The notes beneath the pieces are model-generated. The model was not told the DNA's origin and searched no databases. It was given only the letters and a program-made list of their open reading frames with translations. The position numbers and the translations under genes are program-made. 64,000 bases of DNA from Hysterangium stoloniferum (Eukaryota > Basidiomycota > Agaricomycetes > Hysterangiales > Hysterangiaceae), in NCBI GenBank assembly GCA_015178975.1, contig WHVD01000017.1:744001-808000 (forward strand), read 5' to 3'. Each line of letters opens with the position of its first letter. Position 1 is the stretch's first letter. This document shows, one piece after another, positions 45,790 through 56,007 of this stretch.

Positions 45790-46547
45790 TGACATGAAAC
45801 AGATTTCTCTCAATTAAGTTGAATAATATTCTACCAATTGAGTGCAGAAGCCTTGTTTGATGAAGTATAAATTTGCCCTGTCAATGAAGTAAGAGGCTAA
45901 TACCAGTCACAAAAGCTCACAGATGAAAGTGTCAAAAGGTTATGATCATTATGAAAGATCAAATTGAGACTAAATTAATAGTACAGACAACTAATGTATA
46001 ATGGAGAGATTTTCTGACTCACTTTCCTTGCTCTTTTCATTGCCCTATTATGCCTTTCTTTGTTAAACTATGATTATACTATGACCTAAGAATGAAATCA
46101 TATGTATATGACATCTAAATGAGACAAGTTGAATGTTCATCAAATACTTTCAAGGGTGTTGAAGATGTTAAATAGAAGGTTGAGTTGAAGTTTTGGTCAA
46201 AGATGTGTTAGAATTGGTGATGAAAATACCCTTTTCCTAGCAGCGGTTCATCCATTTTTTCACTTTTTGATATGAAGATGCTAATTGTGGACCATGCATT
46301 CTGAGGTTAATGCATGCCAGAACCAGTATACACCTAAACTAGCACCAAACCTATCATGTCAGAAGGTGATTCACTAACTGACACATTGATTGACAAACAA
46401 GTACAATTATTACAAGTCTATTACCCCCTTGTAGACTGTATACTACAATAAGTCAACTCATACTATTTTTAATAAGATGAGTCAAAATATTGTCAAAGGT
46501 TACTTGAATGTTTTTGTGACAATGTTGTGACTGTGACAGTCATGACA
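45790..46547 (+). mobile_element. 758-bp TG..CA insertion, target duplication GGGTG
   Basis: Begins TGACATGAAACAG and ends CAGTCATGACA. GGGTG flanks both sides (45785-45789 and 46548-46552). The left arm has the empty site near 27200. Ends and 5-bp duplication fit a solo LTR, although the near-palindromic tips (TGACATGA/TCATGACA) would also suit a short DNA element. No coding sequence; very low CpG. Orientation is arbitrary. Confidence 0.7.
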
Positions 46548-46580
46548 GGGTGCCTCCAGACATTCTCTGTTGCAGGCTTC

Positions 46581-47250
46581 TGTTACAACCTGTGCACTCG
46601 GCACACTGTTGGCCCTGATCGGACCTCATGCAAAACTCCAATCACTTGCAAACTGTTGGTATCCCGACTAATCACATTAAGCACCTTCATTGTTCCTGAT
46701 TAGTATTTCTGACCCCTTATCCTATACAACCAGTTTACGCCTTTTCTGCCCCTGTAGTAGTCTACATCCAGATTTGTAATGTTCCATCTATCAGTCTCTG
46801 TTTTTGTGTCACTCTATACATATGTAATTCTGTCTTCTCCATTAGTACTTCTCTTTGTTCTGTTTTTGTTCGGATAAGTGCCATATTTCTGTATATATGT
46901 CACTCATGTATCATAGTATTAAATCAATCAGAATATCGACTCAGAACACTCCTAAACAACTCTGATAGTCTCACTCTAAATATCCCACTCTCCGCCTCTG
47001 CTTGTACTTGCTCACCCTCAGTTTCCAACTCTCGGTCTCTGACCTCTTTCAACCCAACCCTCAACTTATCCTTTGGCTTCCAATTGGTGACTTACTGAGA
47101 GGATTACTCAACAGGACTAGTTTCCCACCCACCTGAAATTTAAGAACACCTGACGGTAACTTGCAAGGGCACAGCATATAAGCTGAAGCCAAGTCCTTCC
47201 ATTCAGTCCCCATTGGTCTACTGACATCAGCCAGTTTTCTGTTCTTAACA
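46581..47250 (+). repeat. Solo LTR, 670 bp, target duplication GTTTC
   Basis: Begins TGTTACAACCTGTGCACTCG and ends TTTTCTGTTCTTAACA. Flanks are GCTTC (46576-46580) and GTTTC (47251-47255). The empty site in the left arm (about 27160-27175, complement) reads GTTTC, so the mismatch is a later change. Carries GCATATAAGCTGAAGCC at about 47187. Confidence 0.85.
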
Positions 47251-47470
47251 GTTTCAAGCTGTGGGCCTAAGAATCTTCATAAATCAAGACATAGATTTTC
47301 TACATCATCATCAGGTCTAGATAAAGAGTTCAAAATTGCAAAGATAAGATGGAACCAATCATTACCTCCATCAAGGTCTCTGATGTCAACTTCACAAAGA
47401 AGATCAGATTGATAACTCTTCTAAGGATGTTAAATATAAACATATTTAATATTTAAATGTGAAATGCAAG

Positions 47471-48114
47471 TGTAAAGGGTATGCATATATGCATAATTGG
47501 ACTAAGGAATAATAGTTGGATTATAGTACTTTATTATTTATCTTTTATTTTCTTTCTTTACATTCTTTCTATATTTCGAGCATACCTTTATTTTGTAGTT
47601 CGAAGCTTTGTGTATACATATGGGCGCTCTCGGCGCCAAAACGATAGACACTTTTTACCCAGCAGACACCACCTCGTAAACGACCCAGACGTCAAATAGC
47701 GAGAGGTGTCAAGGGTAACGTCTCAACTACCTATAAAGGTAGTATTCTCTCGCATACTAACGTACTTTGGACTCAAACCGCGAAGGTCGAGTTCCACTCT
47801 AAGGTCTTTGCGCTAGTCGACATTATAGTCGACTCGCGCTACTATCTCTTTACTCTAGATATTCAGCTTCGCATTGATTATCTATTTTACATCTAGCTAC
47901 GAGTTGTACCGTGAAGGTCAACTCTTTCATTCTTTCATTCTAGCCGTCAAGAGCAACTGTACAGTTGCTCTTGTGACACATAGCATGTCTTCTTACTAGT
48001 ACTGTGTGTCTAGTAATCTACAGTATTGTACTGTACGGTCAATACCTGCTAATAGTAGTTGAGTAAATACTATTCTTCGTATATCGAACGGTCAGAATCT
48101 ATCGACTCTTCACA
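47471..48114 (+). repeat. Solo LTR, 644 bp, target duplication GCAAG
   Basis: Begins TGTAAAGGGTATGCATATAT and ends CGACTCTTCACA, flanked by GCAAG (47466-47470 and 48115-48119). The left arm has the uninterrupted sequence near 26945. Unlike its surroundings this insert is rich in CpG (GGGCGCTCTCGGCGCC near 47621), so it is young relative to the decay of the arm. Confidence 0.9.
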
Positions 48115-48243
48115 GCAAGACAAAATATATCATATCAATTGAGACTGGTTTTTGTTAAATTTTTGACCTGGGTTGTTGTTGTGGGGTATTTCAGTACTTA
48201 ATATATTTGGGCACTTGCTAGGTCACATGACCTGCCAAATCCT

Positions 48244-49006
48244 CTCTTCAAAAAATACCAGCATTTGTGAGAGAATACCAAAAATAATATTAGAAAAAAT
48301 AATATTTTTTTGAAGATATCTTTTTAACTAAATTATTTTTTAGTAATGTAGTTCCTAGCAATAATACTTAATATATCCTTAAATACTTCCTCGGAGTCAT
48401 ATCTAATGTATGTATATATTTTGTTGTTGTTGCTGAAAGGGATAGAAGTTTGAAAGGCAGTTGCTTATGTAAGAGGATGCTGCAAGTGATCAGTATGATG
48501 TACCCTATCCAGGGGTTGGACAGGCCAATTTGTGTTGCCCCTATCTTTAAAACATTAGACTTTGTGGGTAACACTATTGCATGCCTAGGATGCAATTCTG
48601 AGGATTAAAATTTCAACCAAAATATCCAAAAGCATCTCTGAAATACTCCATATCCATCCATCTTGTTAATAGCAATGCATAGAGTTCAGATTTTGTCTTC
48701 ATCCATATAGTCTTTGATCATTCAATCCATAATGTTTAACTTATCCAAAAGTAAGGATTGGACTGAAGGATTCATGGTTGTATCCAAAATTCAAAGGGTT
48801 CTAATAGAGATAATGAACCAGGAAGAGATGTTTGGTGGGTAAATATCCAAATCTGCAGGTTAGCTAGTATGCTGCTGTAGAAATGATCAAGAAGAGAAGA
48901 TAAAAAAGTGACACCTTAGATGAGTGTGATTCTGTTGGCCTTTAGGATGGAAATATACCCCCAAGGTCAAGTTTGGCTACTTGTGCAACCATCCATAATG
49001 CAATAC
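48244..49006. other. No recognised gene
   Basis: AT-rich, CpG-poor. Only short frames, such as minus strand 48595-48368, with no recognisable motif. Confidence 0.45.
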
Positions 49007-50371
49007 TGTTACGACTGGAATTCCCGCCGGACTCCGGGCACTAACTTATACGCACCCACACCCTATACGCACCAATTGTCAGTTTACCAGAATTCCCACC
49101 AGACTCCATACGTCAGACTTGTCTACCTTCAACTTTCTAACATTGTGTATCAGTCACCGGAATATCCACCGGACTCCATCCCTGTCTATGTCTGACCTCA
49201 TCCCACGCATCAGTCACCGGACCCCACTCAGAAAACCCATCATCCCTCTAACAGAGCCCTGTTCCCATTTTAGTCAAATGACCTGTCACGATTCGGACTC
49301 CGCTCCCGCTCCATTTCCCATTATGGTTTATGATTTGTCACAATTCTGCTCCATTCCATCCCATTCCTAACACCAAATTTGGTGTTTACTATTCTCATTT
49401 TATGTTTTGCTAGTTTCATTTCATTATTACTGGATTTGGTATGTCATTTATTCCTGTTACGACCCGTTCCCAGATGTTTCAATAGCTGACTTCTGATCTC
49501 TGACCACGGAACATCATAGTTACCGTATCATCCGTATTCTTCCCTTGTTCCGTATTTGGTAATTTTCCCGTTGACAAGTATTCACTCGTTTGTTTGTTGT
49601 ATTCCCATTTCGGAATATTGTCTCCCTAATATGTCTTATTGTATTTCTGTTTTAAGAACACTTCCGTTTCCATCTTATTATGGTCTTAGTTTGTAGTACA
49701 ATAACAAGTAGACTTATATTAGTTTCCACGAATTTGTACTTCACCTTAGATCTGATATCGACTTAGTTTCTTATTCCTCCTCCCGTCTTTCTGTATGCTC
49801 GATATTCGGAACTCTTCAGAACTCTGAATATCCGTATCTTCCATCGTAAGCCTTACTTCCGAAATTAAGGACTTTGAGCGTTTGCGTAGAGGCGCAGCAC
49901 ATAAGCTGAAGCCGACGTCCTGACCCTATCCAACAGTTCCCAACTTCCTGGTGACTTCCCGATAGTTCTGGAATAAGTTTCCAACACAGCACTTAACAAT
50001 TCCACAATCTATATAGTCTGGCAGATGTTGTATATACAATCCAGTCAGAAAATTGGCTTAGATTCCCCCCAGTAATCTAATACATTTTCCACTCTAAACT
50101 CCTACTTGAATCACACCACTCACACTAGTTGGAGCCCACAGGCTCCGGCACATCTATCTCTTATTTATCTCGACTCCCGACCTCTTGACCCACGACCTCC
50201 GACCTACGACCCCTCAACCCACAAACCCCGCCTGGACTCCCTGGGATTCCCAGCTGCCTGTCTGAAATTGGACGACACGATCTCGCGAGGGCACAGCCTA
50301 TAAGCTGAAGCCAAGTCCTACTGGATATCCCATGGGTTTCTCCAGAAACCCGCTGTGTACATACCCTAAAA
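49007..50371 (+). repeat. Solo LTR family L1 with nested LTR, target duplication AATAC
   Basis: Begins TGTTACGACTGGAATTCCCG. AATAC flanks it at 49002-49006 and 50372-50376; the last bases are CTAAAAA where other copies have TTAACA. Without the nested insert it is about 820 bp and aligns with the L1 copies at 26 and 43 kb. Motif GCACAGCCTATAAGCTGAAG lies at about 50289. Confidence 0.9.
49455..49998 (+). repeat. Solo LTR, 544 bp, nested, target duplication ATTCC
   Basis: Begins TGTTACGACCCGTTCCCAG and ends CAGCACTTAACA, flanked by ATTCC (49450-49454 and 49999-50003). The host LTR resumes exactly after it. Contains GCACATAAGCTGAAGCC near 49887. It is younger than the L1 LTR it sits in. Confidence 0.92.
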
Positions 50372-50399
50372 AATACAACACATACACAACAAACCAGAA

Positions 50400-51171
50400 A
50401 TCATCCTGTTGGATCCTGCCCCAGGTTTACACATAATAATAAGCCATTCCAACTTGTCTACTCTCTTACATTGAGTCCTGCTGTTACACCTCTCCAGCCC
50501 AGTGGTCTTGAGATCCTTCTCATAATATGTAGATATTGGATAAATCTATGGATTTTTGGCTTGACATCATTGCCAAGCCTTTGCTGAAAGGCTAAGATTG
50601 GAATATCAATCATCAGAAAAGTGGATTGTGCAATCAGTCTGATGAAGCTTGAGGTTGTGGTCCATTGGGGTGGAGATGATAGAAGCATGGGTCTGACCGA
50701 ATTGGCAGAAGATTTTGTCAATCAGGGCTGATTGAGAGAGAAGGGCAAGATGGTGGTGTCAGTCCAATTCAACAGCTATACCAACGACAACACAGACAGA
50801 ACCCAAATCGCAGATAGTCCAAATGGCATGCATCTGAGTCTTGAAAGATTCATTCTCAGCAGCATTGCTGGCAATGGACAAGAAGTCATCAACATGGATG
50901 GCTACAATAGTGATGCCAGTCGGCATCTGGCAATAGTAGAAACAAGGTTCACATGGAAGCTGAGTAAAGCCCCAGGTGAGCATTTGCTCTTTCATAGTTT
51001 GATTCCAGATACGTCCACTCTGCTTCATGCCATATAGACCACGTAAGATCATCCAGACATAATCATGCTTCCCAGGCTCAGCAAAACCTTCAGGTTGTTC
51101 CATAAACTGGATCTCATCATCTGGGAGTAGACTGTAAAGAAAAGCGGTCTTAACATCAATTATTTGAGAAA
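50400..51171 (-). pseudogene. Ty1/copia reverse transcriptase fragment
   Basis: Minus strand 51171-50759 is open for about 135 codons: IIDVKTAFLYSLLPDDEIQF, PEGFAEPGKHDYVWMILRGL, YGMKQSGRIWNQTM, GFTQLPCEPCFYY and VAIHVDDFLSIASNAAENES. The two catalytic Asp of the VDD box are present. Downstream in a second frame come FGQTHASIISTP and HNLKLH-like remnants to about 50400. The region before DVKTAF is replaced by a foldback repeat at 51171, so the finger domain is missing. No LTRs. Confidence 0.88.
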
Positions 51172-51790
51172 CACCGTTAAATTCCATTAGTATAATACAT
51201 GACGAAGGTTGGTGTGGGTAGCAGTGGCAATGTGAGCAAGAATGAGAAATATGCGCACTGAACCAATGAAAAAAATATATCCGGCTTATTCCCTCCCTCT
51301 CTTTCGTATCTTTTCAGAAAAGATCAATAGACCGATGAAAATGTTGCTCGTGACCACCCATATCTCGGTGAATTTGACGTGAAGTGAAATATTGACGATG
51401 CGTACATTCAAATATTTAGTTCATCCGATGTTGTCCCGAGCTCCTTTAGTTTGAGAGAATGTATTATACTAATGGAATTTAACGGTGTTTCTCAAAGAAT
51501 AGTTCCATCATGTGAGCAACATTTTCTTCGGTCTATTCATCTTTTCTGAAAAGATACGAAAGAAAGGGAGGGAATAAGCCGGATATATTTTTTTCATTGG
51601 TTCAGTGCGCATATTTCTCATTCTTGCTCACATTGCCACCGCCACCCACACCAACCTTCGTCATGTATTATACTAATGGAATTTAACGGTGTTTCTCAAA
51701 AAATAGTTCCATCATGTGAGAAACATTTTCTTCGGTCTATTTATCTTTTCTTAAAAGATACGAAAGAGAGGGAGGGAAGAAGCCGGAAAG
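51171..51790. repeat. Foldback repeat: one inverted and two direct copies
   Basis: A ~204-bp unit (GTATTATACTAATGGAATTT ... CCAACCTTCGTCAT) starts at 51461 and again at 51665 (partial). Its reverse complement fills about 51171-51345. Markers in all copies are GGAGGGAATAAGCCGGA, TTCAGTGCGCATATTTCTCA and ACCAACCTTCGTCAT. The spacer is about 115 bp. The inner part of one arm touches the copia RT frame exactly, so the structure either inserted there or rearranged it. No target duplication recognised. Confidence 0.75.
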
Positions 51791-52578
51791 CCTCGGACGA
51801 AAACGGAAGTACGTCTCCCTTTGTTCCACAAAACTCAATTAACCCTCGTTAGCTTTCACATGAATATACACCAATGCATGGCCTGGTACTAAGGCCGTCA
51901 AGGAGATAAACAATGACAGAATAATGCCTGTAGGCGTACATTAAGGTTTAGGTTTTGAAGGCCATCTGTCGATTCGACCTATGGCAGAAGCGCCTGCCAT
52001 CACCCAACCTATAATATTGGGTCTCCATGAATATGTCTTCCAAAGCTTGTGGGCCTCGTTGCAGATATTTATTCACGTAATAATGCAATAAGGTTGATTG
52101 TATTGATGTTGCGTCACCTACAGCTTCTCATTGGCAGAGCACACCCCGACCTTACGCGAGTGGCGCATATTACCAAATGGAGTAGGCCCGATCTGGGCGA
52201 TATAAAGTCTATTGAGACAGCTTCTTTTCCATTCTTAATTTGGTTCTGTTCCTAATTTTGACTGGGGCTGACGATACAGTATACTACGCGGACACACTTC
52301 TCACTCATTGTATTAATTGGCGATACTGGCTGTAAATAAAGATCCGTGACAGCCCTTATCGCTTATCTCCACGCATCCTTCTGAATATAACAAATGCGAA
52401 TGCAAAATTTTCTTCTCATTGGGGATGCATAATTTCTATTGGGTCGCCATGACCGGTGATCTTTGTGCGGAGCTATAACATGGGTCACAGGTGCAGCCTT
52501 ATTCTCCACCTACTCTGAACCAGTATCACCCCCGATTAAGCCTAACATACAAACCACCTCCACCTCTTCCACAAATCG
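51791..52578. other. Upstream region of the 52.6-kb gene
   Basis: No recognised gene. A TATA-like TATAAAG is at 52201-52207, about 370 bp before the start codon at 52579, in moderately GC-rich sequence. It may be the core promoter if the 5' untranslated region is long or spliced. Confidence 0.3.
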
Positions 52579-53688
52579 ATGGATCCTTTGCATTCCATCA
52601 AACCCGCCGCGGTCCTCATCGGGATCGTGGCGGCGCTTTTTTCTCACAAATATATGTTGGGAGTGGCCTTGGTCGGCCTCATCGAGTCCTTGACTCCCAT
52701 TCCTCTCTCCCTCCCTGCAGCTCCACCAGTGACGTTTTTACCAAGTACATTGGCTCATCACGACTTTTCAAGTCAGGCCAACTCCCCCCTAGACAGTGGT
52801 GGGACGACATCGGCTAACGCGGGGGTAGACATCTCCGTAGGCGGTATTCCGGTCACAAGCGGTGAGAAAGATCTTCAGGTCGAGGCATTTGGTTCGTTGT
52901 GTATCAAGCTTTCCTATGATTTTCATCACAACTTATCCGAACGCACGATCATTGCAGACATGCCTGTGGCACCATCGGCGACGCTCCCTATAACCACGTC
53001 CATTGACTCCGACGTACCATGTCAGGCCGACTCGTCTTGTGACAGTGGTCACACGACTTTTGGTAAATGATGACAGGATTTATGAACAGCAAGACGCAGA
53101 TGGTACTAATTCGGCTTCCTTTTCATTATGTGAAGTACTAACATTTGCGTTCCATATAGAAGGATTGATTCCAACGTCTGCACAGCTCACTGGTGACAAG
53201 AGACCTGAGACGCTGAGAAGGTAATGTCTATTCACTTCTATCCAAGAGACAGCAATATAATCACATGTCAACAGGTCTGACGATGGGCAGAAGTCTATTC
53301 CGTAGGTGTCCTTCACGCCCAAATTTAATATTCACCATCTTATCACGTTTCAGTGTTGGAGGTCTCGTGGAAGCCATGGATTTGTTCCTGAAAATAAAAT
53401 GGAGACTCCTGTAAGTCGACATGTGTGTAGCTCTCCGTTAACATGGCGCTAAGGCGCGCAAGCAGCAGTTTGACTCCTTCAAGCCTACCAACGACTCTTC
53501 CGTGGTGTCTATTAACAAGGTTGAAGACCCCTCTGATTAGATGGACCATCCTGAGTGGGTATTGCTTCGGTTTGATTATTTTGTCATTGTCATATCTCGT
53601 GACGTGCAGGCTTCAATCGGAGCAAAAAGTTCAGGATGAGAAAGATAAGCACGAGAAGGACAAGGACACTTTTCCGGCTAGTGTGTGA
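52579..53688 (+). CDS. Unrecognised two-TM protein, 5 exons, 283 aa
   Basis: Complete spliced frame: 52579-53062, 53160-53220, 53275-53301, 53354-53410, 53466-53688. All introns are GT..AG (GTAAAT..TATAG, GTAATG..AACAG, GTAGGT..TTCAG, GTAAGT..AGCAG), and phases agree throughout, giving 284 codons with the stop. Residues 10-36 (AAVLIGIVAALFSHKYMLGV) are hydrophobic, either a membrane anchor or an uncleaved signal. Residues 40-161 are Ser/Thr/Pro/Asp-rich. Residues 236-255 (WTILSGYCFGLIILSLSYLV) form a second membrane segment, followed by a charged tail (EKDKHEKDKD). No family recognised. The last three exons are duplicated in inverse orientation next to it, and the stop lies at the palindrome centre, so the original C-terminus was probably longer. 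Confidence 0.6.
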
Positions 53689-54138
53689 AATCTCACTCAC
53701 AAGTTCCTCCACACTAGCCGGAAAAATCTCCTTGTCCTTCCCTTGCTTATCCTTCTCATACTGAATTTTTTGCTCCGATTGAAGCCTGCGCGACACGAGA
53801 TATGACAATGACAAAATAATCAAACCGATGCAATACCCACTCAGGATGGTCCATCTGATCAGAGGGGTCTTCAACCTTGTTAATAGACACCACGGAAGAG
53901 TCGTTGGTAGGCTTGAAGGAGTCAAACTGCTGCTTGCGCGCATTAGCGCCATGTTAACGGAGAGCTACACACATGTCAACTTACAGGAGTCTCCATTTTA
54001 TTCAGGAACAAATCCATGGCTTCCACGAGACCTCCAACACTGAAACGTGATAAGATGGTGAATATTAAATTTGGGCGTGAAGGACACCTACGGAATAGAC
54101 TTCTGCCCATCGTCAGACCTGTTGACATGCGATTATAT
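53255..54138. repeat. ~430-bp-armed palindrome
   Basis: Left arm 53255-53685 and right arm 53710-54138 are reverse complements at over 90% identity by eye; the spacer is 24 bp. The arms hold exons 3-5 of the gene at 52579. The right arm has lost two bases in exon 4 (GAATAAAATGG for GAAAATAAAATGG), so only the left one fits the gene. Reading the right arm from its own exon 5 runs open across the centre (FPASVEELVSEISHTSRK). Confidence 0.93.
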
Positions 54139-56007
54139 AAGCCTTATTAAAGTCACTTACCAAGGCTGAAAGGTCCAAGGTAGGGTGTGTTTTTTGGGCA
54201 GTGCCACTAGCATGCCTCATATTGTTACGCCTTCTTCGCCACCGCCTACATCCGAGGACCTCCAGGACGAACTCCCCCGCCCTACACCAGCTCCGAGCCT
54301 GCCCAACGGTACACCGGTGCCGGTAACAAAAAAGGGTGGGGGGAGGCGGAAATAAAGTAGTTCCCTATCCTTCTCAGCTTTCTCTTCTCTTCTCTTCTTC
54401 TTTCTTTCTCTCTCTCTCTCTCTCTCTCTGTCTTGCTTTCTTCTTTTTTAAGGTGTGCATCTTATTTCGTCCCTTTCTGATTTTGAGGTGGGGCTCTGAA
54501 GGCTTAACTTTCGTCTTTGAGGATATAGTAAGCCCATCCCTTCCATCACAACTCCCAGCTACGTTGTTAACCTGCATTGCACAGCTTGGTGTACAAGACG
54601 TCAGTGAGTCAGATAGTTTATGATGCTGAGTTGCGAGGCGGTATGGGCCACGATGAGGATGTGCCACTGGATTTCCACTCTTCCAACACACTTTGTTGAT
54701 TATGAAGCTTGCTGACCGCTTTCTCCCAGACGTCCTGGATCCATGGAGTGTCGTGAAAAGAATAACGATGGATCAATCTGTAATGACTGGTGTATGTACA
54801 GTATTATTTCTTTATATCACTGTCTCTAACGCCACGTATTGTTACAGACCAGAGGTTATTCCAGGACAACGACAGTTCAAATCGTTCACATCCTTATATA
54901 CCAGTCAGAACGGATATTAATTCCTTGCAAGCGATAAAAGTGTGAGTTGTTGGTCCCTTAACTCACTGTCACGAACTCTCGTTTATACTTAGACCCTAGC
55001 CATTGAGCCCAAGAATAATGACCTAGACAGGACTGCTCCTTCCATGTGCCAATGCATATGATGGTCACATATTGAATATTCGTATCCGATTCTTGTCTAA
55101 TTCTGGCAGGGGCTTGACCAATGAGTACTTCTCAAGCTTCCCAGCTCGTGTACACGCCCCGTCACCGTCTCATTCCATCTCAGAGTGGTAGGCACTTAAG
55201 TACCACATGGTTCCTTTAGGCTCCTGGCTCGCAGCAAGTGCTCCGTCAGACCACGTCAGGTATGCTTTTATCAAAGATGTTTGGCTCGCAACCTCTTGCC
55301 AGACAGAGCATTCAGTGTATATTGGTGTATTTCCCGCTTCCCTCTCCCCCCTCTTTTTTTTTAAAAAAAAACACAAGCATTTCTGGTGTACTTTCAGCCT
55401 CGAAATATCCATACGGCCGGTGCTCACAACTCAGCCGCCGGGCGCATTTTTTTTTGCCCAACCGTCGTGCAGCCGCAAGCGAATTCGTCGATCAATCGTG
55501 CATAAAAGAAACAGACAATGGTTGTATTTGTGGAACTGCTACTGGCGGAGAAAATATCTGGGTAACGAGTGGTTCCTTTGTTATTTCAACCCTGCATGTC
55601 TTGTCCGCCCAAATATAGCAATAAAAATTTTATGGTGTTGTCCAACATTCACCACTTCTACCACGTTTTAACTTTGAACGGTGAAAGTCCATGAGTTATA
55701 ATTGTTGGCACATTCTTCTCCCCATTTTCCCTCTCAAATTCGGGACACTGATATTGCTAGTCGACGCGACAGGCTACTAGCACTGTCCATCACAAACATA
55801 GCGCTTTTATAGCGCTCGATGTGCTCTAAATCAAAAGTTACTTGTGATACTTCGAACGCTAAGCACTCATTTAAATTAAAAGGTTACAATCGCCGTCCTA
55901 TCGATCGGTTTTGAGCGCTCAACTCGATGAGCGCTTGTGAATTATTAGTCTCCCCAATCACGTCATCTCTGATCCAATTCCTTGTCCTTGCATCCTTAAA
56001 TCAATTA
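54139..56007. other. No confirmed gene; CT-run and short coding-like frames
   Basis: 54213-54350 reads MPHIVTPSSPPPTSEDLQDE then LPRPTPAPSLPNGTPVPV, which looks like a disordered N-terminus, but it stops soon after. A CT microsatellite lies at about 54385-54430. Frames at 54693-54920 and 55207-55671 resemble nothing known; the latter includes CIKETDNGCICGTATGGENI. The region 55700-56000 carries several AGCGCTC words around 55800-55930. Confidence 0.35.

Larger units (their letters stand above)
44530..48243 (-). repeat. Right arm of inverted segmental duplication
   Basis: Complement of 26753-28470, enlarged by three TG..CA insertions (45790-46547, 46581-47250, 47471-48114). Almost every CG of the left arm is TG or CA here; for example the left-arm stretch with CGCGTCCGAACGGATATCG reads CACATCTGAACAGATATCA on this arm's complement. 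No open gene remains. Confidence 0.85.

Noticed and set aside
54374..54691. Minus-strand ORF with a Glu/Arg-rich stretch
   Set aside because: It translates a CT microsatellite and its flanks.
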